Shown piece after piece: positions 55,104 through 64,000 of a stretch of 64,000 nt of DNA. Below the pieces are notes generated by a model. It ran no database searches, was not told where the DNA came from, and saw only the letters and a list, made by a program, of their open reading frames with translations. This DNA comes from an uncultured Pseudomonadota bacterium (lineage in GTDB: Bacteria > Myxococcota_A > UBA796 > SXON01), in the NCBI GenBank assembly GCA_903875225.1, contig CAIQVJ010000019.1:1-64000 (forward strand), in the 5' to 3' direction. A program made the position numbers and the translations under genes. Position 1 is the first letter of the stretch. Every line of letters begins with the position of its first letter.

Positions 55104-56885
55104 CTATCCGTTCACGGTTCGGTAGAGCACCACCTGCCCCCAGCGTTTGACCTCGATGATCCGACCCTCGGCGATCCAGGCTCGCCAGCGTTCGGCGAGT
55201 CGTGCCGTGCGACCCGCTGCCAGCCTGTCCGTGTCGGTCCAGTCTGCGCTGGTTCCGTGCAGGAAGAAGCGCTCGTTCACCAGCAGGTGCGTGACGTCCG
55301 TGGGGACGGCGTCGGCGTCGAGGGCACGTTCCAGTCGCCAGCCCTCGAACACGCAGTCGAGACGGTAGTCGCGGGGAAAATCCCAGGAGTACGCGCGCAT
55401 CCACACCAGCCAGACCCTGCCGTCCGGAGGCACGAGGTCCGGAAGTTCCCGATAGACCCTGGCGGATTCTGGCAGCAGGTGGTCCTGGAGTTGCTCGCGG
55501 GTCACCGCGCCGGTCCACCAATCGCCGGTGAGCTGGAACCTCCAGAGGTCCGAGACCGGACCCCAGGCCCACAGCACCCCGAGCAGCAGGACCGAGGCGC
55601 TCCTCGCCAACCCGGTGGCGAGCAGCCCGACCCCGACTGCGAGCAGCGCTCCTGCGGGCAGCCAGAAACGTACCTGCTCGACGGTGAGCGCCCACCAGAG
55701 CGTCCAGCCGAGGGCGGCCGCGACGAGGGCCCGGTGACGGCGCAGCCCGAGAATGCCGAGCAGGAGGACCGGCCCGACCGAGCCCTGGAAGGTCCCGTGC
55801 ATGTCGCGGGTGGTGAACAACCTCGGGATCAGGAGGGCGAGGTCGCCGGGGGTGCGACCGGAGCCGTAGTGGCTGAGCGTCTCGTGGTAGGCCCAGGCCC
55901 GCACGGTGTCCCAGCCCTCCCCTCCGAACAGGTCCCAGCCGAGTGGGAAGACCGGGTTGCCGCGCTGGACCAGGTTCCGGAGGTAGAAGGGGGAGCCGAA
56001 GACGACCAGCGGGGCGAGCGCACGCAGCCGCGAACGCGGGGACGGCAGCACCGCCAGGAGCCCGAGGGCGATGACCAGGCCAGGGTACTTGGCGGAGGCC
56101 GCGAACCCGGCCCATACGCCGGCCTCCACGCCGACGCTCGGCCGCGCGTCGGCCACGCGGGCGGCGAGAGCGGCGTCCAACCCGAGGAGGGTGACGAGCA
56201 GGAGCCAGGGCTCCACGTAGGCCGATGCTCCGAACTCGCACACGGTCGGGATCAGGAGGAAGCTGGCGGCAGCGGTCGCCCGGCCCGCGGGCGTTGCGCC
56301 GAGCCGGGATGCGATCCCTGCGATGGCCAGGGCATCGGCGAGCGTCACCCACACCCCGAGCGCACGCGGGTTGTGCAGGCCGGCGGACATGCTCGCGGCG
56401 ACGATGCTCTCCCAACCGAGCGGGAAGCTGGCGAAGATGTTGTCGTCGGGCCGGACGTACCCGTGGGCTGCGGCGAATTGCTGGGGTAGGGCGAGGTGGT
56501 AGACCATCTCGTCGCGGTACCAGGGAGGCACGGCCGCCATGGCCAGGAGCCCCGCGGCAAGGAGCACCACCAGCCCCCAGCCGAGGAGCGCCCCCGCGTG
56601 GTCGGGTAGCTCCCGGCGCCAGGGGAGGGCCCGGGAAGCCCACAGCGCGCGTGTACCGGCCCAGGCGACGCCCCCGAGCGCCCACCATGCCATGATCGTC
56701 CAGGCGGTGAGCGTCCCCGTCGCCAGCAGGGCCATCGCACCCACCTGTGTCCAGGCCAACACGATCCCGACCGTGCGAGCGAGCGCCATCGGGCGCCAGG
56801 AGGCAGGATCAAGGCCTGCGAGCCCGGCGGCCGCGAGGGGCAGGGGGATGGAGGCGAGGATCGCCTCCAACGGTTCGGAAATCAC
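55104..56885 (-). CDS. GT-C-type multi-pass membrane glycosyltransferase
   Basis: 593 residues from GTG, with about ten to twelve membrane helices over 1-440 and a soluble C-terminal domain. An acidic motif in the first large loop, WYRDEMVYHLALP (about 124-136), recalls the DE motif of GT-C transferases that use polyprenyl-phosphate sugars. The donor and acceptor are unknown; it may glycosylate the surface proteins encoded nearby. Its start overlaps the stop of the GAF gene (GTGA). Confidence 0.78.
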   Translation of the reverse strand: MISEPLEAILASIPLPLAAAGLAGLDPASWRPMALARTVGIVLAWTQVGAMALLATGTLTAWTIMAWWALGGVAWAGTRALWASRALPWRRELPDHAGALLGWGLVVLLAAGLLAMAAVPPWYRDEMVYHLALPQQFAAAHGYVRPDDNIFASFPLGWESIVAASMSAGLHNPRALGVWVTLADALAIAGIASRLGATPAGRATAAASFLLIPTVCEFGASAYVEPWLLLVTLLGLDAALAARVADARPSVGVEAGVWAGFAASAKYPGLVIALGLLAVLPSPRSRLRALAPLVVFGSPFYLRNLVQRGNPVFPLGWDLFGGEGWDTVRAWAYHETLSHYGSGRTPGDLALLIPRLFTTRDMHGTFQGSVGPVLLLGILGLRRHRALVAAALGWTLWWALTVEQVRFWLPAGALLAVGVGLLATGLARSASVLLLGVLWAWGPVSDLWRFQLTGDWWTGAVTREQLQDHLLPESARVYRELPDLVPPDGRVWLVWMRAYSWDFPRDYRLDCVFEGWRLERALDADAVPTDVTHLLVNERFFLHGTSADWTDTDRLAAGRTARLAERWRAWIAEGRIIEVKRWGQVVLYRTVNG

Positions 56886-57652
56886 CCCTGGACCGGCCCG
56901 GATGCCCCGAGGCGCGTCGCCAGGGCCTGGCTCACCCGCGACAGGAGCGCCATCGCGCCGTCGTCGAATCCGGCCGGCGACTCCGCATTGATAAGCTCGA
57001 AGGCACCGAAGATGCGTCGTTCCACTGCGATGGGGACCACGAGCAGGCTACGGGTGCGGTAGCCCGTGATGTCGTCGATCGCCCGGCAGAACCGGGCGTC
57101 TTCGTACGGCTCCTTGATGGAGAGCGCGGCGCGGCGCATGACGCAGAAGCCCGCGAAGCCCGTGCCGGCGGGGATGGCGATCTCCCTGAGCTTGTGCGCC
57201 TCGGGCCCGAAGGCGCCAGCGAACGTCATCGCACCGCCACGCTCGGTGAGCAGCACCGCTCCGCTCTCGGCGGGGACCAGCTGGGTGGCGGCTTCCAGGG
57301 CGAGCTGAACGGCGGAGCCCCGGGAGGCTGCCTTCAAGACGGACTCGACCAGGGGCAGGATCCGGCGCTCCTGCGCGGTCGCCTCGTCGTCGGTGTCCTC
57401 GGGCGCCGCGAAGATCTCCTCGGCCTCTGCATCCGCGGTGACACTCCCGTCGAGCGGCTGGACGATGAATCCGGCGCCTGTCCGCACGTCGCGCACCAGG
57501 ATGGTTCCATTTGGCATGGACTCACACGCGATCCTGTCCATGTTGGCGACGACACCGAGCTGCTCGAGGCCCTGGCCGAGCGCGACGAGCCAGTTGGACG
57601 CCGGCACCTCGATGGTCCCGTGGGTGCGCGAGCTGATACGGTATCCGGGCAT
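56882..57652 (-). CDS. GAF-domain protein
   Basis: 256 residues. The N-terminal 95 residues are a small alpha/beta region; about 100-245 is a GAF domain (VQLALEAATQLVPAESGAVLL, GTGFAGFCVMRR, YRTRSLLVVPI, FGAFELINA). GAF domains bind small ligands such as cyclic nucleotides or haem. No kinase, cyclase or HTH output is attached, so it may regulate by protein contact. It heads the operon with the glycosyltransferase and is divergent from the flippase-like gene. Confidence 0.85.
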   Translation of the reverse strand: MPGYRISSRTHGTIEVPASNWLVALGQGLEQLGVVANMDRIACESMPNGTILVRDVRTGAGFIVQPLDGSVTADAEAEEIFAAPEDTDDEATAQERRILPLVESVLKAASRGSAVQLALEAATQLVPAESGAVLLTERGGAMTFAGAFGPEAHKLREIAIPAGTGFAGFCVMRRAALSIKEPYEDARFCRAIDDITGYRTRSLLVVPIAVERRIFGAFELINAESPAGFDDGAMALLSRVSQALATRLGASGPVQG

Positions 57653-57733
57653 TGGGCCCGGTGGAGTAATCCGAACCGGTCGGGTCGGTTACTCGCGGTG
57701 CGGCGATATGCCCACCCTGCCCCTGGACTCCCG

Positions 57734-58768
57734 TTGACGCCCGTAGACCCGATCTCCGCCCGCGGGCACGCCCCGCCCGAGCCCGCCTCGGCGAACGACC
57801 TCATCCTCCGCTTTCGTCGGTGGCTCGTGTGGGGCGTGGCGCTCGCTGCCCTCATGTACGTCGGGTACAGCGTGTGGGTGGGCATCGACGCCGTGGCAGA
57901 CGCGCTGGAGCGCTTTTCCTGGCTGTTCTACGTCCCGGCGATCCTGCTCACGTTGCTCAACTATTCGCTGCGATTCTGGAAGTGGCACTACCTGCTCGGA
58001 CGGCTGGGCGTGCGCATCCCGTGGAAGGAGGACGCCTGGATCTTCGGGTCGGGGCTCGCCATGGTGCTCTCGCCTGGAAAGGTGGGGGAGCTGCTCAAGC
58101 CATGGCTCGTGCGGGAGCGCACCGGGACGCCGATGGTGCAGACCATCCCCGCGCTGATCACGGAGCGCCTGACGGACGGCATCGCGGCGCTCGTGCTTGC
58201 GGCGATCTCCGTCAGCACGTACGCGGGGGACCGGGCGCAGTACGTGTTCATCCCGATCGCGCTCACGATCGGGGGGCTCGCAGTGCTCTCCAGCCAGCGG
58301 CTCTCGCTGGCGATCCTGAACGCGCTCGGCCGGGTGCGCCCGCTCGAGCGCCTCGCTGCCCGCCTGATCGAGATGTACACGGCCATGCGGATCTGCGTCG
58401 CACCGGTACCGCTGGTGGTCACGGTGCTGGTGAGCATGGTGGCCTGGGGGGGCGAGTGTGTAGGGTACTGGCTCGTCCTGAAGGGGTTCGGGGCCTCTCC
58501 CACGCTGGGGGTGAGCACGTTCCTCTACGCGTTCGCAACGGTGTCTGGCGGGGCCTCGCCCGGCGGGCTCGGCATCGCAGACGGTGTTCTGGTCGAGCTC
58601 CCCAAGCGGCTCGTGCTCGGCCTGGACCCCGGGAGCGCGCTCGCCAGCGCCCTGCTCATCCGGCTGGCGACGCTCTGGCTGGGGGTGGTGATCGGGGCAT
58701 TCGCGCTGCTGGGAGTCGGCGCGAGGGTGAAAGGCTCCGACGTGTCGTCGAAACCGCCGTTTGCCTGA
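57734..58768 (+). CDS. UPF0104 / lysylphosphatidylglycerol synthase-type membrane protein
   Basis: About 344 residues with around seven membrane helices. Family blocks are LRFWKWHYLLGRLG, GKVGELLKPWLVRERTG, PALITERLTDG and the glycine-rich GGASPGGLGIADGVLVEL near residue 275. Relatives include the flippase domain of MprF and AglD-type proteins. Without the MprF synthase domain, lysyl transfer is not implied; lipid or lipid-sugar flipping is a reasonable guess. The start is uncertain: TTG 57734 was taken, GTG 57698 is possible; no good ribosome site is visible. Confidence 0.82.
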   Translation: MTPVDPISARGHAPPEPASANDLILRFRRWLVWGVALAALMYVGYSVWVGIDAVADALERFSWLFYVPAILLTLLNYSLRFWKWHYLLGRLGVRIPWKEDAWIFGSGLAMVLSPGKVGELLKPWLVRERTGTPMVQTIPALITERLTDGIAALVLAAISVSTYAGDRAQYVFIPIALTIGGLAVLSSQRLSLAILNALGRVRPLERLAARLIEMYTAMRICVAPVPLVVTVLVSMVAWGGECVGYWLVLKGFGASPTLGVSTFLYAFATVSGGASPGGLGIADGVLVELPKRLVLGLDPGSALASALLIRLATLWLGVVIGAFALLGVGARVKGSDVSSKPPFA

Positions 58769-58827
58769 CCCCGCCTGCGGATGCCGCGACGGTTTCCGGT
58801 TAGCCCCCCGCTCCTCCCGGAACGCCC

Positions 58828-59634
58828 TTGTCCCGCTTGACCGCACCCGACCTGCTTCGCCGGAAGACCGCCGGCCAGACGGTAGACCGAATCGTGATGG
58901 TGACCGCATACGACGCGCAGATGGCGCGCCTCGTCGACGTCGCCGGCGTGGACATGGTGCTCGTGGGCGACTCCCTCGGAATGGTCGTGCAGGGTGGCCA
59001 GGACACCCTGTCGGTCACGGTCGGGGAGATGGCCTACCACGGGCGTTGCGTGGCAGCGGGCCTGGAGCGCGCGCACCTCACCGTGGACATGCCGTTCATG
59101 AGCTACCAGGTAGGCGTGGCGCAGGCGATGCGGACGGCCGGTACGCTCGTGCGGAAGGGCAAGGCCCAGAGCGTGAAGCTGGAGGGCGGTGTGCGCTCTG
59201 CACCGGCCATCCGCGCCATCGTGGATGCGGGCATCCCGGTGGTGGGACACGTCGGGCTCACGCCCCAGTCGGTGAACGCGTTCGGTGGGTTCCGGGTCCA
59301 GGGCAGGGACCAGGAGAACGCTGACCGGATCCTGGCCGACGCGCGCGCCGTCGCCGAGGCCGGCGCCTTCGCGATCGTGCTGGAGATGGTGCCCGCCGCG
59401 CTCGCCGCCCAGATCACCCGTGAGCTGGGGATCCCCACCATCGGGATCGGGGCCGGGGCGGCGTGCGACGGGCAGGTCCTGGTGTGCACGGACATGCTCG
59501 GCATGGACCAGCGCTTTTCCCCCAAATTCCTGCTCCGGTACGCGAACCTCGAAGCGACGATCACCGGCGCGGTCGGGCGCTACGTCGCCGACGTCAAGAG
59601 CGGCGCCTTCCCCACCGCAGCCCACAGCTATTGA
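58828..59634 (+). CDS. panB: 3-methyl-2-oxobutanoate hydroxymethyltransferase
   Basis: 268 residues from TTG. PanB makes ketopantoate for pantothenate and coenzyme A. Signatures: MVTAYDAQMAR, MVLVGDSLGMVVQGG with a metal-binding Asp, VKLEGG, GHVGLTPQSVNAFGGFRVQG and IGIGAGAACDGQVLV. The panC gene begins 10 bp later, preceded by GAGTTG spacing, so the two form one operon. Confidence 0.97.
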   Translation: MSRLTAPDLLRRKTAGQTVDRIVMVTAYDAQMARLVDVAGVDMVLVGDSLGMVVQGGQDTLSVTVGEMAYHGRCVAAGLERAHLTVDMPFMSYQVGVAQAMRTAGTLVRKGKAQSVKLEGGVRSAPAIRAIVDAGIPVVGHVGLTPQSVNAFGGFRVQGRDQENADRILADARAVAEAGAFAIVLEMVPAALAAQITRELGIPTIGIGAGAACDGQVLVCTDMLGMDQRFSPKFLLRYANLEATITGAVGRYVADVKSGAFPTAAHSY

Positions 59635-59644
59635 GCGAGTTGCC

Positions 59645-60490
59645 ATGAGAATCATCCGCGACGTCGCCGAGATGCAGGCGCTGGGCCAATCGTTGCGCGG
59701 CCACGAGGTCGGGTTCGTGCCGACCATGGGATACCTGCACCGGGGGCACACCTCGCTCATGGAGCTCACGCGCCCCTTGTGTGAGCACCTGGTGGTGAGC
59801 ATCTACGTGAACCCGCTGCAGTTCGCGCCGACGGACGATCTCGCCCGGTACCCGCGCGACCTGATCGGTGACGCGACGAAGTGCGAGGCGGCCGGGGTGG
59901 ACTTCCTGTTCATCCCCGAGGGCTTCTACCCCGCGACGTTCCGCACGCAGGTGATCGTGAGCGGCGTGACCTCGCGCTGGGAGGGCGCTGAGCGGCCGGG
60001 CCACTTCGCGGGGGTCTCCACGGTCGTGTCCAGGCTCTTCGGCGTCGTGCAGCCCACCGTCGGCTGCTTCGGGGAGAAGGACTTCCAGCAGCTCACCGTG
60101 ATCCGCTCGATGACGCGGGATCTGGCCCTGCCCATCCGCATCCTCTCCGGCCCGCTCGTCCGCGACGACGATGGCCTGGCGCTTTCGTCCAGGAACGTCT
60201 ACCTCACCCCCGAGCAGCGTGTTCGTGCCCGGTGCCTGCACCGTGCGCTGTTCGCGGTTCGGGATGCACCGGCGCACCTCCCGGCGGGAGAGCGCCTCGC
60301 CCTGGGTGTCGCCATGGTGGACTCCGACAAGCTCGACTACCTCGCGATCGTCGACTCAGAGTCGCTCGAGCCCCTTCCCGACGGGCTCCCGGTGGATCGG
60401 AGCGCCCGCGTGATCGTGACCGCGCGGTACGGGAACGTTCGCCTCCTGGACAATGTCGCGATCGAGGCCGCGCCCGAGGCGTCGCCGTGA
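59645..60490 (+). CDS. panC: Pantothenate synthetase
   Basis: 281 residues. PanC joins pantoate and beta-alanine using ATP. The HIGH motif of the nucleotidyltransferase fold is H32-R-G-H35 in PTMGYLHRGHTSLM; FGEKDFQQL and LALSSRNVYL (KMSKS-equivalent region) are also present. Its stop overlaps the GTG of the next membrane-protein gene, so the pan operon continues downstream. Confidence 0.97.
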   Translation: MRIIRDVAEMQALGQSLRGHEVGFVPTMGYLHRGHTSLMELTRPLCEHLVVSIYVNPLQFAPTDDLARYPRDLIGDATKCEAAGVDFLFIPEGFYPATFRTQVIVSGVTSRWEGAERPGHFAGVSTVVSRLFGVVQPTVGCFGEKDFQQLTVIRSMTRDLALPIRILSGPLVRDDDGLALSSRNVYLTPEQRVRARCLHRALFAVRDAPAHLPAGERLALGVAMVDSDKLDYLAIVDSESLEPLPDGLPVDRSARVIVTARYGNVRLLDNVAIEAAPEASP

Positions 60491-60855
60491 TCCCGCCGGA
60501 GCTGCTGGCCCTGGCGCTGCTGTTCGCGGTCAACCGGCTCGTCCTTCCCCGGTTCTTGCGTGTGGCGCCGGTCTTCTGGCTCGTGAACGCCCTGAACCTC
60601 GGCGCCGCGGTACTCATCTACGTCCGGGGCTTTCCGCGCATGGAGGGCGATGTCGCGGTCCGACTCCTGGTGGGCACGCTGCTCCTGTTCCACATCGCCC
60701 AGAACCTCGCGCTGCGGTCTCGCGCGCGGGACGTCGCCGACCTCGGTCCTGGCCACCTGCGGGAGCGCATCCGGGCGGCGCACTCCGATCTGCCCGACCG
60801 CCCGGCCCCGTCAGGCCCCTCGGCCCCGCCAGACTCGCCCGACGCCGGCGAATGA
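60487..60855 (+). CDS. Small membrane protein downstream of panC
   Basis: 122 residues from a GTG coupled to panC (GTGA). Three probable membrane helices (about 4-20, 28-47, 58-75), then an Arg-rich helix and a Pro-rich tail. No family recognised. The link with pantothenate is positional only. Confidence 0.72.
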   Translation: MIPPELLALALLFAVNRLVLPRFLRVAPVFWLVNALNLGAAVLIYVRGFPRMEGDVAVRLLVGTLLLFHIAQNLALRSRARDVADLGPGHLRERIRAAHSDLPDRPAPSGPSAPPDSPDAGE

Positions 60856-60874
60856 CCCGGGATACGAGGCTTTC

Positions 60875-60964
60875 ATGTCCTACGCCTTGTTCGTCGGTCT
60901 CGGCAGCGTCGTCACGCTCGTCGCGCTCGTCATCCACCTGATCCGCCTCGCGCCGGACGCATGA
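60875..60964 (+). CDS. 29-residue single-helix membrane microprotein
   Basis: 29 residues, nearly all one hydrophobic helix (about 2-25: YALFVGLGSVVTLVALVIHL) with a short charged end. GAGG lies 8 nt before the ATG, and the TGA overlaps the next ATG (ATGA), the same coupling used throughout this operon. These two facts favour a real gene despite its size. Confidence 0.6.
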   Translation: MSYALFVGLGSVVTLVALVIHLIRLAPDA

Positions 60965-61305
60965 GCTCGGCGGATCGCGAGCCGCATTGGCCGTTCGCCT
61001 CGGCGTGGGACGCGGCGCTCGCGGCGATGGGCCCGGCGACGATCTTCACGCTCGACCCGAAGGGCCTGCTCCGGGCGGATGCCGAGCGCACGCGGGAGGT
61101 GGGGCTCGAGAACGGCGCGCTGCCGAACGTGGGCCCGGGGCACTACGTAGCTGTCGACCGGGCCACGGGCGTGAAGATGTACCTCTACGTCACCCACCCG
61201 GTGCTCGCAGAGCGGCAACTCCGCGCCGACGCGGAGCGGGTGGCCGACGGGGCGACCGCGCGGGCGATCGTCGCGGAGCAGTGGGCTCGCCCCGCAGCGG
61301 TGTGA
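60961..61305 (+). CDS. Conserved-looking small protein, function unknown
   Basis: 114 residues with no signal peptide or membrane segment. A compact alpha/beta pattern is suggested (ATIFTLDPKGLLRADAERTRE, HYVAVDRATGVKMYLYVTHP). I recognise no family. It is coupled by ATGA overlap to the one-helix microprotein and ends the pan operon; the next gene is on the opposite strand. Confidence 0.7.
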   Translation: MSSADREPHWPFASAWDAALAAMGPATIFTLDPKGLLRADAERTREVGLENGALPNVGPGHYVAVDRATGVKMYLYVTHPVLAERQLRADAERVADGATARAIVAEQWARPAAV

Positions 61306-61337
61306 GCGCTGCCCCGAGCAGGTGCCGCGCGGCGGCG

Positions 61338-62555
61338 CTACAGCGGGGGCAACCCGCGCGGCGGGTCCTCCGGACGGGCGGCGATCGCGATCCGGGTGAC
61401 GTCGCGCAGGCCGGGACGGTCTTCGGCGTTCACGGCGAACGCGCGCGCCTCCTCGTGCTCGCCGCACAGCCGCAGCGTGTCGTGGGCGAGCAGGAAGGCG
61501 CCTGCGGGCGTTCCCGGCGTGCTGAGCAGCGTACGTGCGAACCGGATCGACCGCTCGGGACGTGACTGGCGACCGAGGAGCGCGACCCAGGGGGTCCACC
61601 GTTGCGGGTCGTGCGGCAAGAGGCGCTCCAGCGCATCGAGCGTGTCCGGAACGAGCGCGGGGTCACGCCCTGCGAGCCCTGCGCAGCACCGCGCGGTCGC
61701 CTGGACGACGCTCGGTGTGAACCGCCGAGACTCAGCGAGGAGCGCTCGCGTGGCAGCCTGGGCGGGGCGCCCCTGACCGACCAGGGAGACCGTCTGGTCG
61801 GCGAGCATCTCGAGGTCGGGGCGGGGGTCTGCCGCGGGACACGTCGCGAGCTCCCGCTCCCCGAAGAGTCGGGCGCGGGGGACTCCCGCTTCCCGCAGCC
61901 GATCCAGCGCAGAGCCGCGGAAGGTGTCGAAGCCCTCCGCGACGTGCCGGCGCTGCCAGCGCTCGGTGCTCACGAAGCCGTTCCGGCGTGTGGCGAGCAG
62001 GGCGTAGGCGTCGCGCATCGGCGCGGCCTCGGGCGTCCGGGGCGGGGTGCGCGCCGCCGACTGCAGACACGCCACGGGGTCGGCCGCCTCGCCGAGGAAG
62101 CGGCGCCAGCGCTGGGTCTCGGCGTGCTCGGACAGGGCCGCCTCCGCCATGACGATCGCCTCGTCTGCGCCCGCGAGGTCGCCCTCCAGCAACGCCCGGC
62201 CCGCCACGTCGCACCAGATCTCTGCGCGGAGGCCCTTTCGGCTGGTCGCGGCGGCCAGCGCGGGTGCCCGACGGCGCCCGTCCACCTTGTAGAGCACGGC
62301 CAGGCGGTCCGCCTCGACGCCGCCCGACCGCACTGCCTCGGAGGCCAGGCGCTCCGCACGGAAGACCTCGCCGCAGACGAACAGCGCGCGGGCGCACACG
62401 GCGAGCGTGTCTCCGTCGGCGCCCTCGGCCAGGATGCGCTCCACGGCGTGGGTGACGAACATGCGCTCGCCCATCATGGCGGGCAGGAACACGTTCCACC
62501 ACGGGTCGATCGGCAGCGGGGTGGGGAATCGGGAAGGGGAGTGAGAGGCGTACAT
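61338..62555 (-). CDS. Helical-repeat protein of unknown function
   Basis: 405 residues. AGGAG 6 bp before the ATG supports the start. There is no signal peptide. Most of the chain is short Ala/Arg/Leu-rich helices in pairs, like divergent TPR or HEAT-type repeats (DTLAVCARALFVCGEVFRAERLASEA in outline; TPSVVQATARCCAGLAGRD). No motif of an enzyme. It is followed by the end of the pan operon on the other strand. Confidence 0.75.
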   Translation of the reverse strand: MYASHSPSRFPTPLPIDPWWNVFLPAMMGERMFVTHAVERILAEGADGDTLAVCARALFVCGEVFRAERLASEAVRSGGVEADRLAVLYKVDGRRRAPALAAATSRKGLRAEIWCDVAGRALLEGDLAGADEAIVMAEAALSEHAETQRWRRFLGEAADPVACLQSAARTPPRTPEAAPMRDAYALLATRRNGFVSTERWQRRHVAEGFDTFRGSALDRLREAGVPRARLFGERELATCPAADPRPDLEMLADQTVSLVGQGRPAQAATRALLAESRRFTPSVVQATARCCAGLAGRDPALVPDTLDALERLLPHDPQRWTPWVALLGRQSRPERSIRFARTLLSTPGTPAGAFLLAHDTLRLCGEHEEARAFAVNAEDRPGLRDVTRIAIAARPEDPPRGLPPL

Positions 62556-62702
62556 GGGGAGCTCCTGGGGGTCCCGAGACCCGGAGCACGGCCTGTGCCG
62601 ATGGAGGAACCTCGATGATCCGGGTGTCCGCGCGCGGCGTCGGACAATGACCACCGTCAGTGACGGACGTCAGCGCCCGTCAAGGGGGGCTGTTGGCTGG
62701 AG

Positions 62703-64000
62703 CTACTCGCCGGCCAGATCGAACAGGGAGCCGGACCACTGCGGGTCGTCGTCGCTCGCGAGCATCAGGAGATCGGGGACGCTGTCGCCGCTGACATCGG
62801 CGAAGAACGCCGGACCGCGCACCGCGCGGGTGGTGTGGAACACGACCGGAGGGGTGAGCTCGCCTTCGATGACGCGGTACACCCACACGGTCCAGTCCTT
62901 CTGGAGCACGATGTCCGCGACCCCGTCGCCGTCAGCATCCTGGAGCGACAGGTCCCCGCCGAAGCTCGGCCGCAGGTCGGAGATGCCGATGGCGTCGTCG
63001 AACGAGCTCACGATCTCCTCGGTCCCGTCGCCGTCGAAGTCCGTGACGAGCATGGTCGCACGGTTGGGATCGCCGACGAGGGAGCGCAGCCCGTCGCCGT
63101 CCAGGTCCGCGCTCGTGAAGGTGCCGGCGGTGGAGGACGCGATCGCGGTCATGTCCCCGGTGTCGGTCACCAGCGTGGCGTTCACGTCGTCGACGACCAC
63201 CGCGACGACCGAGCCCGCATCGTCGTCGAACGGCCCACACAGGAGCCCGATCCCGGTGGCGCTCACGCTGGCCTGGAGCGTGGTCGGGACGCCATCGGCG
63301 TCGAGCGCATAGCCGCGGAGCCAGCCGATCCCGTTCTCGGCATAGAGCGCCCAGGCCGTCTGCCCGCACACCTTCACGTCGATCGCGTCGGCCGCCGCGG
63401 AGAGCAGCATCGTGCCGGCCCGGGTCCACCCCGCCGCGGCGTCGGTGGTCGCCGGGTAGGACCTCCAGGTCTGCAGATCCAGTCCGGACCCGGACTGGGT
63501 GAACGAGAGCAGGTCGACCTGCCCGTCGCCATCCAGGTCCTGGACGACGGGGGTTCCTTCGACAGCCATGGCGTACGCAGAAAATCCGGAGGGTGCGACC
63601 CGCCACGCCTCGTGCATCGCGGTCTCGGGGTCATCCTCCTGGCGCTCCCCGGCGACCGTGAGCACGTACTCTGCGTCGCCGAGCAGCACGTCCTGCACGG
63701 AGTCTCCGGTCATGTCGCCCATGCCGACGCCGTGGCCCGAAGGAAAGCCCGGGGAGGGGATCGCCTCGAAGCCGGGGGTGTCCGCGTTCCAGGCGATGCG
63801 CTCGAGACCGGCGTCGCTCGAGAGCACCAGATCGGGCAGCCCGTCGCCCGAGAGGTCCCCGATCGCGAGGTCCAGCGCGTCGGGCAGTTCGGTGGAGCCC
63901 GGGTAGAAGTTGTAGCTCAGGGTCGTGGAAGCGCCGGCGGTGACGGCGATCGCCTGCCAGCCCGTGCCGTCGCTCTCGGGCCCGACCGCGACGATCTCCC
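62703..64000 (-). CDS. FG-GAP-repeat protein, 5' end outside the window
   Basis: At least 432 codons; the frame stays open to the right edge, so the signal peptide and first blades are missing. FG-GAP-type loops repeat about every 50-60 residues (IGDLSGDGLPDLVL, GDMTGDSVQDVLLG, QDLDGDGQVDLLS, ADLDGDGLRSLVG, TDFDGDGTEEIVS, QDADGDGVADIVL, ADVSGDSVPDLLM). The chain ends about 12 residues after the last loop, so it is a propeller without an extra C-terminal domain. Confidence 0.85.
   Translation of the reverse strand, partial: EIVAVGPESDGTGWQAIAVTAGASTTLSYNFYPGSTELPDALDLAIGDLSGDGLPDLVLSSDAGLERIAWNADTPGFEAIPSPGFPSGHGVGMGDMTGDSVQDVLLGDAEYVLTVAGERQEDDPETAMHEAWRVAPSGFSAYAMAVEGTPVVQDLDGDGQVDLLSFTQSGSGLDLQTWRSYPATTDAAAGWTRAGTMLLSAAADAIDVKVCGQTAWALYAENGIGWLRGYALDADGVPTTLQASVSATGIGLLCGPFDDDAGSVVAVVVDDVNATLVTDTGDMTAIASSTAGTFTSADLDGDGLRSLVGDPNRATMLVTDFDGDGTEEIVSSFDDAIGISDLRPSFGGDLSLQDADGDGVADIVLQKDWTVWVYRVIEGELTPPVVFHTTRAVRGPAFFADVSGDSVPDLLMLASDDDPQWSGSLFDLAGE

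Overview
The window is very GC-rich, densely coded bacterial DNA. Several traits suggest a Myxococcota-like (delta-proteobacterial) chromosome: many lipoproteins with Asp-Thr/Asp-Ala/Asp-Ser stalks, MopE-type calcium repeats, lamin-tail and FG-GAP domains, a MYXO-CTERM-like C-terminal tail, large TPR proteins and a MASE1/CHASE hybrid histidine kinase. The assignment rests on gene style only; no marker gene settles it. I found one tRNA, one TPP riboswitch, no rRNA, no CRISPR array, no insertion sequence and no phage genes.

Left third (1-31 kb). After a 51-bp tandem repeat at the left edge come a metallophosphoesterase, a 7-bp minisatellite, and an ArsR-type regulator with a methyltransferase domain that overlaps full-length metH. 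The regulator's promoter is filled by a 20-bp palindrome and its message appears leaderless. Next are an M14 carboxypeptidase, a DUF2277-GrpB fusion, a NamZ-type muramidase, two Asp-stalk lipoproteins and a four-gene DUF58/VWA (Bat-like) operon. A minus-strand run follows: a coiled-coil, TPR and FG-GAP operon; a VTC, DUF4956 and HlyD-type operon that looks like a polyphosphate-linked membrane system; a TPR protein; and a LysM protein that shares a divergent control region with a SPOR-domain protein. A 1426-residue hybrid kinase closes this part.

Middle (31-47 kb). A GbsR/MarR-type regulator is divergent from a polyprenyl diphosphate synthase and ubiE/menG pair (quinone biosynthesis). Then come a sulfatase-fold lipoprotein without the classical catalytic Cys, a small envelope protein, lamin-tail lipoproteins, a DUF547 protein, tRNA-Gly(GCC) with a strong terminator, and a non-coding stretch holding two 45-bp hairpin-bearing direct repeats. 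Lipoproteins, a large TPR membrane protein, an enoyl-CoA hydratase-family protein, a tiny lipoprotein, folK, a universal stress protein and a secreted protein with four Cys-pair modules follow.

Right part (47-64 kb). A class A penicillin-binding protein, a beta-helix-like lipoprotein and a YkgJ-type cysteine protein precede thiC with its TPP riboswitch. A minus-strand operon (GAF, GT-C-like membrane glycosyltransferase, TPR, FG-GAP/MopE) faces a UPF0104-type flippase-like protein and the panB-panC operon, which continues into a small membrane protein, a 29-residue one-helix protein and an unknown protein. The window ends inside an FG-GAP repeat protein. Metabolic genes (metH, ubiE, folK, thiC, panBC) are scattered among envelope-surface genes; many neighbours are coupled by 4-bp ATGA/GTGA overlaps.
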